Assembly (NCBI RefSeq): GCF_019649055.1
Contig: NW_026570255.1
Coordinates: forward strand, 744,001 to 808,000
Length of the DNA: 64,000 nt
Source: Paramacrobiotus metropolitanus
Lineage: Eukaryota > Tardigrada > Eutardigrada > Parachela > Macrobiotidae
Direction of reading: 5' to 3'
Every line of letters begins with the position of its first letter. Position 1 is the first letter of the stretch. Positions 35,332-45,445 of the stretch are shown here, one piece after another. Both the position numbers and the translations under genes were made by a program. The notes beneath the pieces were generated by a model, which was not told the origin of the DNA, searched no databases, and was given only the letters and a program-made list of their open reading frames with translations.

Positions 35332-36238
35332 TGGGACACAAATATAAATATGCAAACCAAGAAAAGCACTTTTGTTCACGTCACAGGCACCTCCCCTCTA
35401 CGGCAGTTGGTTCGCATGGCGTGACGCAAATATGCAGAACTGGCATATCCCGCCCAGGATAAGCAGAATAAAGAAACTACTCCGGAGTAGTTTTTTTGAA
35501 ATGGCAACTCAGATAAGCTGTTTATTCCATCGTACACTTACAATACTTAATGAAATGTGTTACGATCAGGAGGCTAATCAGCAGGTTCCTCAGGTTTTCC
35601 CTGATGTTTCTCTCGCATTCTAGAGCTGTTATGTTAAAATAGTTTTCTTTTGAACTAACCATGTTCTGCTCTTCGTCTTCGAGCCCATCAGCATCTGAGG
35701 CTGTGCCTGTTCCTACGCTGATCACAGTTCGTCTCAAGTAAATACAAGAACTGATCGAAACATGAAGAGCAAGTTTCAGTTGAATGGCTGGCAGAGCAGC
35801 TAATTTTCTGGTAGATGGAAGTCGTTTAAATTTGGTAAACTTCACGAGGCATGGATTGGTTTTAAAAGCAACGGAGAGAAACGCACTGCCGTGGCCCGCA
35901 TAATTGCTTAAATTTTAGATTTTAATAAACTAAAAAAGCTGTAGTTTTCACATATTTTAATTTAACATTTTAATTTATTATTACCGTGTACCGTGCTTGA
36001 ACGTGAACATTAGTACCGTGCTTGAACGGAGCCACATTAAATGCGCTGGGAAGGTTTTAGTTACAGACTGCAGTAATATGCTTACAGTAATATGCAAGTC
36101 GGAAAACGGAACACAAAGCTAGGAAGTGCGAGTTAAATACGCAACGAAGATGGGCAACGGTTTATTGGCTGGTTCCGTTTTGTCTGTGACGTGAACAAAA
36201 GTGCTTTTCTGGGTTTGCATATTTCTATTTGTGTCCCA
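35332..36238. mobile_element. TIR transposon (Tc1/mariner-like target), about 907 bp, non-autonomous
   Basis: The ends are inverted repeats of about 60 bases beginning TGGGACACAAATAT and continuing with a shared GTTCACGTCACAG motif. The dinucleotide TA stands just outside each end (35330-35331 and 36239-36240), as Tc1/mariner elements leave. It interrupts the AACGTCAG minisatellite. Inside, a 107-codon minus-strand frame (35522-35845) has no transposase motif. Confidence 0.75.
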
Positions 36239-36240
36239 TA

Positions 36241-36428
36241 AATATCATAACGCCAGAACGTAAAAATTAAGAATGCCAGAAATTCAGAACGTCAAAATAT
36301 CAGAACGTCAGAACATGAAAAATTAAGAACGTCAGAGCGTCAAAAATTCAGAACATGAGAACGTGAACGTCAAAATATCTGAACGTCAAAACGTGAAAAA
36401 TTAAGAACCTTCGACCGTCAGAACGTTA
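36241..36428. repeat. AACGTCAG-type minisatellite, block C
   Basis: Imperfect copies of the same 8-base unit, with AAAATTAAGAACGTCAG variants, immediately right of the TIR element. Confidence 0.8.
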
Positions 36429-36473
36429 GATTTTTAATATCTACTGTGACCTTTCCAAAATAAAGCCAATACT

Positions 36474-39400
36474 GTCTGGAGCTTTTTATGTTACAAACCG
36501 ACTCAAAACGAAACACTAGGTAACTAGCAGATCAAAAACAAACCATCGAGCTGATGCTGCCTCTCGACCGTTTCTAATACACAAGCAGCATTACCACGCA
36601 AAATTTCAATGCTCAACCGTTGCAACAGAAAATGCTTAGCATGCGTTTCTCCAGTCTGCTCATATATGCGTCTGGCCAGATCGTTAATAAAATCCATGGT
36701 GAGGGGTCCGCAGCTGCCCATTGTTTCTAACGCGACCGGTTGGAAATTGTACTGTTCAAGAAAATCAGCATACTTGCCGCATTTCCGGTGTTCGGCCGCT
36801 TCTGCTGCAGCACCAGCATGATCGGATGTCTGACCAATATAAGTCATTGCAAACGTGTCGGCCACAGTAACGTCCCACACCAACGCTTTGCCGTTTTTCC
36901 AGGGATAGTGTGTTAATCCATCCGGACGCTTGCCATTCCTTTCCAATCCTGATGGTTCACGAATGGAAGTTATCTTCGCTGATCCGAGAGCTCTCTGAAC
37001 GACATCATTCAAATGCTCATGCCGCGGAATTCTTCCCTTACTTCTCTTACACGACAGACCGTGGCGGCAAAATTTATCAACCATATTTCCACAAATACAT
37101 CTGTGCTCACTGCAGATAATGGCACCCAAGCGTAACGCGACTGCGATTCTCACTGCCGCATCATCCAACAAGTTTCCTAGGCTGGCTATAGGCAAAGCAG
37201 ACAACCAAGCAGCTGACGCTTTCATGGAGATTGCCAACAAGCGTGCTTTATCGATAACGTCGGCACTCTCCAGTAAAGACCGATGCTCCCTGGCGTACAC
37301 AATTGCCGTCCACGCAGACTGATAGCGACGGTGTTCTTCGGGTGGGGGCGTTTCAGCATATTTCTCACTGAACTTATCCAGGCACAGTTCAATGTCACCT
37401 TCACCATCTCCAGGCACGATAGCGGTTACAAGTGCTTTGTGGCATAACGCAACGACAAGTAGGCAGGCATAGAGATTTCCTCTGCTCGTGGGAGTCCTAG
37501 TCCGCCCAACAGGTCAGGCAGTGAGGCTTGCTTCCAGGTAATTTCCAACATTTGGACGTTAGTAACCTCCTCCGCTTTTTTCTTTATGGCGTTGTCGAAT
37601 TCATGAAGCTTTTCTGGGCACTTCCAACACGGCGAACACCTAAGTGTGAACAACAACCTGGACAGCGACAGACTATTCTTAAGTAAGTACAAAGACTGAT
37701 GAGCTGGTAATACACCAAGAAGATCGGTCAGTCGTTGGATCTGACCGATCTTGCCATCCAGCACTCGCCCAGTTGCAAAGTCAGTCAGCGGGGCGCCCAA
37801 TAGTTCCAGCTTGTCTTCCGTCACCCACTGGATTCCGGGCGCTACATCGCTGAACATCTGAAAAATTTCCTCCTGTTTCGCCAGCGTTCCACCGGTCATG
37901 AACAATTCGCACTTGTTCGGGTTGATTTGCAGTCCGATTTCTAACGCGCAGTAAACTATGGTCCTAAAGTCTGATAACACACAGATCGCAGATCCTCCCA
38001 TCGTTGCATCGTCCAAATGCCAAAGGTTAAATGGGGACCGCATTCCTTTTGAAAGCTCATCTGTACACAGGCAAAACAATAACGGCCCCAACGGATCTCC
38101 TTGCTGGATACCGTTGGCTGATAAAATAATATTTTCACCACAAAACAAAAAAGATGAGCCACCATATGCAGCATGCAAAAAGGCGTAATACTGGGGGATT
38201 ACTTCAGCCGTTTTCTTCAACATGACATCTCTTCGCACGGTGTTGAATGCGTTGGCGAAATCTATCTTTAGAAGCACTTGAACGCCGTCGGCTTCTTTTT
38301 CCAGGAATTTTCGTGCAGAATGCACTGCTACTTCAGCACCACCACGCGTTCCGTAGCCAAGCTGAACAGGACGAAACAGCTCACCCATCTGGTCCTGGAC
38401 TCGTTGTCCGATCAGCTTACTGAACAAGCGTCTTAAGGTACATCCACATGCGATTGGGCGAATCCCACCGGATTTTTTCTTAAGGGGGGTTAATATTGCT
38501 CCAAAAAATACCTTTCTGGTAGCTGCTGGCATTTTTCCCGCAAGAACCACTTTAGCCAGTTTTGCCAACGCGGATGAGAGGTGTGAACTTGTTTCCCCTG
38601 GCACACTCAATATGTCCTTGAGATGCTGCGGCCGTAGACCGTCAGGGCCAGCTGAAGAGCCTGCAGGGAAAGACTTAACAACACACAGAATGTCGTCAAC
38701 AGAAACATCGTGTGTTATGGGGGGAACATCACAGACCGTTGTATCCAGATCCGCTGGTGGATCTGGATGCTTTTCCTTAAGCGCCCTCATAACTTCCTCC
38801 GAAAGATCAGCAATGGTGTCTTCGGAGGTGAGTATCTTGACGGCTCCACTAACGTCTCCATCCTGAAGCTTCGTGTCAACGGCTTTTCGGAGAGCTTCAT
38901 CGGATGATCGTTTTTTTCGTGACTTACGAGCAGCTTTCTGTGCATCGAGTGGTTTGCCAGCCAAATTGACTTTGACAGCGCTTGCCAAGGATGGGCCTCT
39001 GCCAGATTTCCCAGGAGGAGCGTGGAAATTGTCAAAAGCAAACAAAAGCAACTTCGACCAGGAATCTTCATCGTTCCGTGCGCATACATCCTCCACAATC
39101 TTCGTATACGCTTCAGCGCATGCCCGTCTGGCTCCTACTGGGATACGTCGAAGAATGGCATGCTGCCTCCGTCCCGCGAAAATTCGCTCCTCAAGGGTTT
39201 GTGTGGGAACTGCAGCAGTAGACGCACCTGCTGGCACTGGCGCCTGCAGAGTTTTCGCCCTAGCAGTTCGACAGACTCCAGAATCCCTGTGTGACTTCAA
39301 GCCATGGTTTGTCACAAGAGATTTTCCACACAGATCACAAATAAAAACCATGTTGATAGAATACCATCATAAGTAAAATACTTCATTTAATTTCCGGGCA

Positions 39401-39485
39401 CCGGCTAAATTGATATATTGCTATCCATAGAATATTGCTATCCATGTTTGTATTACTCCGTATTTCTCCCAAACAAAATGAAAAA
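36474..39485 (-). mobile_element. Nearly whole LINE with restriction-enzyme-like endonuclease
   Basis: A non-LTR retrotransposon on the minus strand inserted into an R-repeat copy. The repeat phrase AAAGCCAATACT ends at 36473 and the same copy resumes with AATACTATCCAGTACTTAAG at 39486, so AATACT appears on both sides as a possible target duplication. A short 3' tail of about 50 bases follows the stop at 36524. The coding part is described separately. No promoter was identified at the 5' end (39352-39485). Confidence 0.75.
36524..39351 (-). pseudogene. LINE polyprotein: zinc finger, reverse transcriptase, endonuclease (one frameshift)
   Basis: The first frame (39351-37426, 641 codons) opens with a zinc-finger motif CDLCGKSLVTNHGLKSHRDSG. 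A reverse transcriptase follows: motifs LLKIDFANAFNTVRRD, NGIQQGDPLGPLLFCL and the active site WHLDDATMGG, where LDDA stands for the usual (F/Y)xDD. After one frame slip near 37420 the second frame (37417-36524) gives a Cys/His knuckle (CSEHRCICG..CRHGLSC), then the restriction-like endonuclease with KRPDG and LVWDVTVADT. Together they would be about 940 residues. LINEs of this build (R2/NeSL/Hero-like, endonuclease after the RT) copy themselves by target-primed reverse transcription; I cannot name the clade. The single slip suggests recent activity or an assembly error. A relative lies dead at 26267-27004. Confidence 0.85.
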
Positions 39486-40620
39486 AATACTATCCAGTAC
39501 TTAAGTGCCGAGCGCGGATGCGCGAGGCTACCGTTTTCATAGTCTCTTCGATAACTCGGTGTTTATCTCCTTTGTATATTTATAATGACCTTTCCAAAAC
39601 ATAGCCAATACTATCCGGTACTTAAGTGCAGAGCGCGGATGCGCGAGGCTACCGTTTTTATAGTCTCCTCGATAACTCCTCCCGTTTTTATAGTCTCCTC
39701 CTCAGTGTGCCGTTTTTATAGTCTCCTCGATAACTCGTGGTCACTTTAAGCCCAGCTTGGTCTTAAAAAATTCCATATTTTCCATAAGTGTGCCAATAGA
39801 TTTTTGTTTGTTTTTAATTACCAGTGGTCAGAAGATGGTTTCACCAGGTCTTAAGTATGGGTAACGTAAAGAGCAGTCGAAGAAGTATTCACTGCACACC
39901 AATAAAAAGTACTTCTGATTAGCACAATGACTGTAACCACGGAGACTATAGCGGATGCATAAGTACTTGCTCTTTAGGTAAAACATGTATATTATAATTA
40001 CAAGCCCAGCACGGATGAATATTGGCCGATGACTATAAAAAATAAGTAATTCCAAGGATGGGTTGCTTTGCGGTCGCTTACAAACTGTCATAATATTGAT
40101 GAACCCGTACGTATGTTTAGTAATATCTATATTATGATACATTTTGCATAAGTTAATCGAAACACGGACTGTATACTTGAACATCCAGTACTGTACTGTA
40201 TATAACTTGCAATGACGACTAACGTGATGATGACTAGCGTGTTAAGTTACATGAATTTTTTACTTTGTATTGTACTCGTATTCGTACTAATTGTTAAGTA
40301 GCAGCTCAGATATTTCTACTGTTATGGGCCAAGTTGTGTTAGAAAAGTGTGCATTTCTTATCGCGTCCATGGTAACAAGCTTATGATTGACCACTGGACC
40401 TAGCCAAATGATTTTGGCAAAAAGTCAACAATCTTGGATCCACCGCTACACCTACAGAATTTTGATGTACTTTAAAGCAACAAAATTGGTGAAGTTGAAG
40501 CCGAGATCCTTTGCCTCAAAGGACAGGGGCCGAAGTCCTGGCACAGATAATGAGTATTCATATAATTACGTCATGCAAAAGTCCGTGCGCAAAAGCAAAA
40601 TGCGCATGCGATTACGTATT

Positions 40621-40830
40621 TCAGAGCGTCAAAACGTCAGAAATCCAAAACGTAAGAACGTAAGAACGTAACACCCTTAGAACGTTAGAACGTCAAACGT
40701 TAGGACGTTAGAACGTTAGAACGTCAAAGCGTTAGGACGTTAGAACGTCAGAACGTTAGAACATCAGAACTTCAGAATGTGAAAAATAAAAATTGTCAGA
40801 GAGTCAGAAATTCCGAACGTCAGCGTTTCT
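40621..40830. repeat. AACGTCAG-type minisatellite, block D
   Basis: The dominant variant here is AACGTTAG. It follows an R-repeat tail (CAAAAGTCCGTGCGC...CAGAGCGTCAAAACG) and precedes the next R copy near 40840. Confidence 0.85.
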
Positions 40831-41802
40831 ATATTTATAATGACCTTTCGAAAACAAAGCCAATACTATCCAGTACTTAAGTGCGCGAGGCTACCTTGTC
40901 TCTATCTTTATATTCATACAATCTTACCGTCCAAAACGTAATTAATTTTGTTTTTTATGGATTCGTCAACGCGTGGTCAGTTTAAGTCGAGCCTGGTCTT
41001 GAAAAACGCCATATTTTTCGTAGGGTGTCATCCTGAATTTTGATTGTTTTAAAACGTTCTGGTCAGAAAATTTTTCAAACGGTTCTTAAGTATAGGAAAA
41101 CGTAAGGAGTACTTAAGAATACTTAAGCATTCATAAGTAAAGAGTACGTACTGTACTGTAACCATGGATATGTGTTTAATGTTTATTAGTAAATAAGTAT
41201 GAAAGTAAGATTTTGAAAGAATTAGCCGAATAAAACGATCGCAAAGTACGGCTGTGTTTTTTTGCCGTCCAACCCGTAAGACGTAAGTGGTCCTAGGAAG
41301 CAAGTAAAAAGAATCGTAGAGCAGTCAGATATTTGAATCCGTCCAAGAGGGTAGTGCCGAGCGCGCAGCGCGAGGCATACCTTGTATTCATACAAGCTTA
41401 CCGTTCAAAACGTATTTTTCCTGGGTTTTTATGGATAAATCGAGGCGTGGTCAGTATAAGTCACGCTTAGTCTTGAAAAATTCGTAATTTTTCATAGGTG
41501 TGCCTTCTGAATTTTGATTTCGTTTAGAAAGCGTTGGTCAGAAGACATTTCGACAGGTTCTTAAGTATAGAAAATGGAATAATATAATGACGTTCTTTAC
41601 ATATTGGTCCATACAGTGATAGTGTGGTACTACAGTACGTTCTTACGAGTAAAACAAATTGTTGCCACGGAGGCAGCAATTAGTGCAATAACATAGAGAA
41701 AAATCGGAATTGCATAGACCATTTATTTAAAAAAGTGAAAAAATAGCCTGTGGTCAAAGGTTCAGGAAAAAATCGTGGGGTGGTCCGTGGTTAAATATTA
41801 GT

Positions 41803-41935
41803 TACGTCAGAACGTCAAAAATTCAGAACGTCAGAACGCTAGAAATTCAGAACGTGAAAAACCAAGAACATAAGAACGTTAGAACGTCAAAAATTAAGAA
41901 CGTCCGAATGTTAGAACGTCAGAACGTTCTAACAA
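41803..41935. repeat. AACGTCAG-type minisatellite, block E
   Basis: Imperfect 8-base repeats with AAATTCAG and AACGTTAG variants, between two R-repeat fragments. Confidence 0.8.
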
Positions 41936-43108
41936 TGATAGTGTGGCAACAGCATACTGTTAGTCTTGGAAAATTCCTTATTTTCCATAGGAGTGCCTTC
42001 TAAATTTTGATTTTTTAAAGAAATCTTTGGTCAGAAGAGATTTCGACAGGTTCTTAAGTATAGAAAATGGAGTAATATTATAATGACGTTTTTTAGATAC
42101 GGTGGTAGTGTGGTATTACAGTATGTATTGTACGTTCCTACGAGCAAAACAAATTGTTACCACGGAGGCAGCCTTCAACCCACTAATGCAGAAACGATCA
42201 GAACTGCACGAACCATTTACTGAAAAAAAATAAAAATATAGCCTGTGGTCATAGGATCAAGGAAAATAAAAAGGAATGGTCAAATATTAGTTTCCGTCCA
42301 AGATGGTTGTGCCGAGCGCGGAGCGCGAGGCATACCGTTCAAAACGTATTTTTTCTTGGGCTTTTATGGATAAATCAACGCGTGGTCAGTTTAAGTTAAG
42401 CTTAGTTTTGAAAAATTCCTAATTTTCCATAGGTGTGCCTTCTGAATTTAGATTTTGTTTTGAAAGCGTCGGTCAGTAGAAATTTTCACTGGTGCTTAAA
42501 TAGAGTGCTTAATATGACGACGCTCTTTAGATAAGTACTGGTGGTACTGTAGTACATTCTTACGAGTAAAACAAATCGTTGCCACGGAGGCAGCAGATAG
42601 TGCAATAATGTAGAAAAAAATCGAAATTGCACGGACCATATAATGAAAAAGGTGAAAAAATAGCCAGTGGTCACAGGGTCAAGAAAAAATCGTGGGGAGG
42701 TCAAATGTTAGTTTCCGTCCAAGATGGTTTTGCCGAGCGCGGAGCGCGAGGCATACCTTGTATTCATACAAGCTTACCGACCAAAGCGTATTTGTGCGCC
42801 GTTTTTATAGACTCGTCAACGCGTGGTCAGTTTAAGTCCAGCTTGGTCTTGAAATTTTCCATATTTTCCATAGGTGTGCCAATAGATTTTTATTTGTTTT
42901 TAATAACCAGTGGTCAAAAGATGGTTTCATCAGGTCTTATATATAGGAAACGTAAAGAGCACACGAAGAAGTATTCACTGCACAGCAATTAAAAGTGCTT
43001 TAAAACATAATGACTGTAACCACGGAGACTATAGCCGATGCATAAATACTTGCTCTTTAGGTAAAATTATATTTATTATTACGTCATGCAAAAGTTCATA
43101 CGTATTGC

Positions 43109-43425
43109 AGAGCGTCAAAACGTCAAAAATTCAAAACGTGTGAACGTCAGAACGTAACACCGTCAGAACGTCATAAAGTAAGAACATCGGAACGTTATAA
43201 CATTAGAACGTCAGAACGTTAGAACGTTAGAACGTTAGAACATCAGAACATCAGAACGTCAGAACGCCAGAACGTCAGAACGTCATAAAGTAAGAACATC
43301 AGAACGTTAGAACGTCAGAACGTCAGAACCTTAGAACGTCAGAACGTCATAAAGTAAGAACTTCAGAACGTAAAAACGTCAAAACGTTAGAACGTTAGAA
43401 CGTCAGAAATTCCGAACGTCAGTTT
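43109..43425. repeat. AACGTCAG-type minisatellite, block F (longest)
   Basis: About 40 imperfect 8-base units, with a higher-order repeat built around AGAACGTCATAAAGTAAGAAC that occurs three times. It ends just before the last R-repeat fragment at 43440. Confidence 0.85.
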
Positions 43426-43947
43426 TTATATATTTATAATGACCTTTCCAAAACAAAGCCAATACTATCCAGTACTTAAGTGCCGAGCGCGGATGCGCGA
43501 GGCTACCTTGTATACTGTAAGTGAACATTTCGAATGATGTGATAACTCGTGGCTGTTTGCTATTATTACGTGGCAGTTCGTACTTAACTTATCTTGTTGG
43601 ATGCAGGATACCACTATTAAAATCCAGCAATACTTATACTTCGAAGTATATTTAATTATACGGTCGTTGTTGTGGTTGTTGTTGCAATAACTATACGGTT
43701 GACTAATGTCTGACGCATACTGTATCAGTACTTGACTGTTTCCCCAGGCAACACTTGGCGTAGATTCGAAGAAATTCAATGCTCCTGCCTTTGCTTAATA
43801 TTCATTTTGTCATTGTTTCCTCTAATTTATGCCAGCACGGTTTGCAGCATAATTGCGGTTCATTTTGTATCGAATTCACTCGTGATAAGATTAAGGGCTA
43901 ACGAGGGCGTTCCAGTGGCAGAGGCATTCTACCCTACATCAGCAACG

Positions 43948-44181
43948 ATGGCTACGGTTTTGCGTTGGGCAGTGTTAGCTGTATGCATTGTGTGCCTGGT
44001 CGGTTCTTATGGCGTAAAAGGCAGCAACTATTACGGGAATGAGGATGGCGCAGCTAACTGGCTGTACGACCAACCCTATCATCAATATGCTCGTTCTGAC
44101 ATGGACTATGCCCGCCAAATGGCCTACGATTACCGTGGACCGTACTTGCAGCGGACGGTACGCCGGCCTAGTCATGGATGA
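43948..44181 (+). CDS. Small secreted tyrosine-rich protein
   Basis: 77 codons. A strong signal peptide (WAVLAVCIVCLVGSYGVKG, residues 6-24) is followed by a short mature part of about 53 residues rich in Tyr, Asp, Arg and Gln (NYYGNED, DQPYHQYARSDMDYARQMAYDYRGPY), ending RTVRRPSHG. I chose the internal ATG at 43948 because the hydrophobic signal core starts directly after it; the same frame is open to 43732, but that part contains another hydrophobic run and reads less like protein. There are no cysteines in the mature part. A C-terminal basic pair (RR) and glycine could suggest a processed peptide, but no repeated neuropeptide unit is seen. An AATAAA lies at 44364. Family unknown; possibly a cuticle or secreted peptide. 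Confidence 0.55.
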   Translation: MATVLRWAVLAVCIVCLVGSYGVKGSNYYGNEDGAANWLYDQPYHQYARSDMDYARQMAYDYRGPYLQRTVRRPSHG

Positions 44182-45445
44182 ACAAAACTGCTGGACGGGG
44201 CGTGGCTTTCAGTTCAAATTCCAACTGGACTATATTATTTGTCATAACTCTGTTTGGACGTTTCCTTTCTGCTTCTTAGTGATACTTCAAACCAGCGCAA
44301 ATCTTATAAACCAGTAATTTTACAACCAGTAATGCATACGCTTATATGTGTGAACGGTTTACAAATAAAGCCCGCAACAAGGTTCGTAGCTCTCCGTAAT
44401 TGCTGCATGCACCTCAACTCACTAACCAAATACCCTTGGCGAAACTCGATCATTATATGATTTTTGTTTCAAGAGAGTTCCTCGCCGAACTGTTAAATAA
44501 ACACATGGACAAATGCTTACGTCATAAGAATGATAATAATTATAGCAACAGAATAAGCGTCGCGTTCATTACGCTTTCTATACTTCGTGTCGTGGAGTAC
44601 GAGGTATTTCTGAAAACAGCATACAGCATGGCAGTACAGCACTTTTGTTTTTGGTACTGAGTTTGTATCCGATACTTATTAAAGGTATTCCCCGTCTTGC
44701 TAAACAGAAAGGCATAAACGCGTTACGCGTACTTCCGCTGGCAGTGGTCACGTCACGGCAAGGCTTGCTAGTGTTCAGCAATTTTAAGTTTGTAGGACTT
44801 CAAAACGAGCGGACATAAAAGAGAAGGTCATTCCAAGATTACTGATGTCTAAGTTATTATACGTGTTGAAAAGTGTATGTGCGATGGAACTTGTTTAAAT
44901 GTTTTAAAAATGTCTCGGAGTGTATGCGGTCAGCGTACAAGGATGGCGCCATTTAGACGGACGGTCACGGACCATTACGTTAAATTACGTAAAATGATAA
45001 TCTATTTTTTTCGGAATACATTATACAGATAAATACGCACATCTGCAGTCTGTACTATTTTGAAATTCAACAGTATCCAAAATTAAAAAAGTTTTACTTA
45101 ATTAATACGAGTACTGGCAACGTACAGTGTAAAGTACTGTTCGCCAGTGTTCGGATACATAGCGCGGATAATGGTACATGGAACGTTGCTAAGGCAAACT
45201 GCACACGCACAGAAGAAATGCTGAAGAGGAACCAACATCAACATGAACATGTTTGACACTGTAGTGTTATACGTTCAGAATACAACTGTAATACAATACT
45301 TCAACTTAAAGTATACATAATTTTACCAGGAATAGTAAAAAAGGAAAATCCTGCGTGGCTTCTGTAATATTTCCCCCCTTTTTCATCACCTGAAGAACTG
45401 TAGTAATAAACTACTCGCTGTAATAATTAACCTCTTTGCAAAAAA
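44182..45445. other. Intergenic between the secreted-protein gene and the oxidase gene
   Basis: Apart from the AATAAA at 44364 nothing is recognised; the right part is the probable promoter region of the oxidase gene, without a clear TATA box. Confidence 0.5.
44364..44369 (+). terminator. Candidate poly(A) signal AATAAA
   Basis: Canonical hexamer 183 bases after the stop of the small secreted-protein gene on the same strand. Confidence 0.45.

Larger units (their letters stand above)
33200..43510. repeat. Complex satellite block (R repeat plus minisatellites), with nested transposons
   Basis: A repeat of about 350 bases occurs many times in the same direction. Landmarks in order are GCCGAGCGCGGAGCGCGAGG, a TTCATACAAGCTTACCG stretch, ACGCGTGGTCAG, TTTTCCATAGGTGTGCC, GGTTTCACCAGGTCT, TATTCACTGCACA and GCATAAATACTTGC, then an AACGTCAG-type minisatellite. 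Full or partial copies start near 33205, 34165, 34697, 39506, 39629, 40860, 41355, 41950, 42305, 42725 and 43440. The GAGCGCG..GCGCGAG core is a mirror repeat. No host gene lies inside. The block has been interrupted by a TIR element (35332-36238) and a LINE (36474-39485). Confidence 0.85.
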
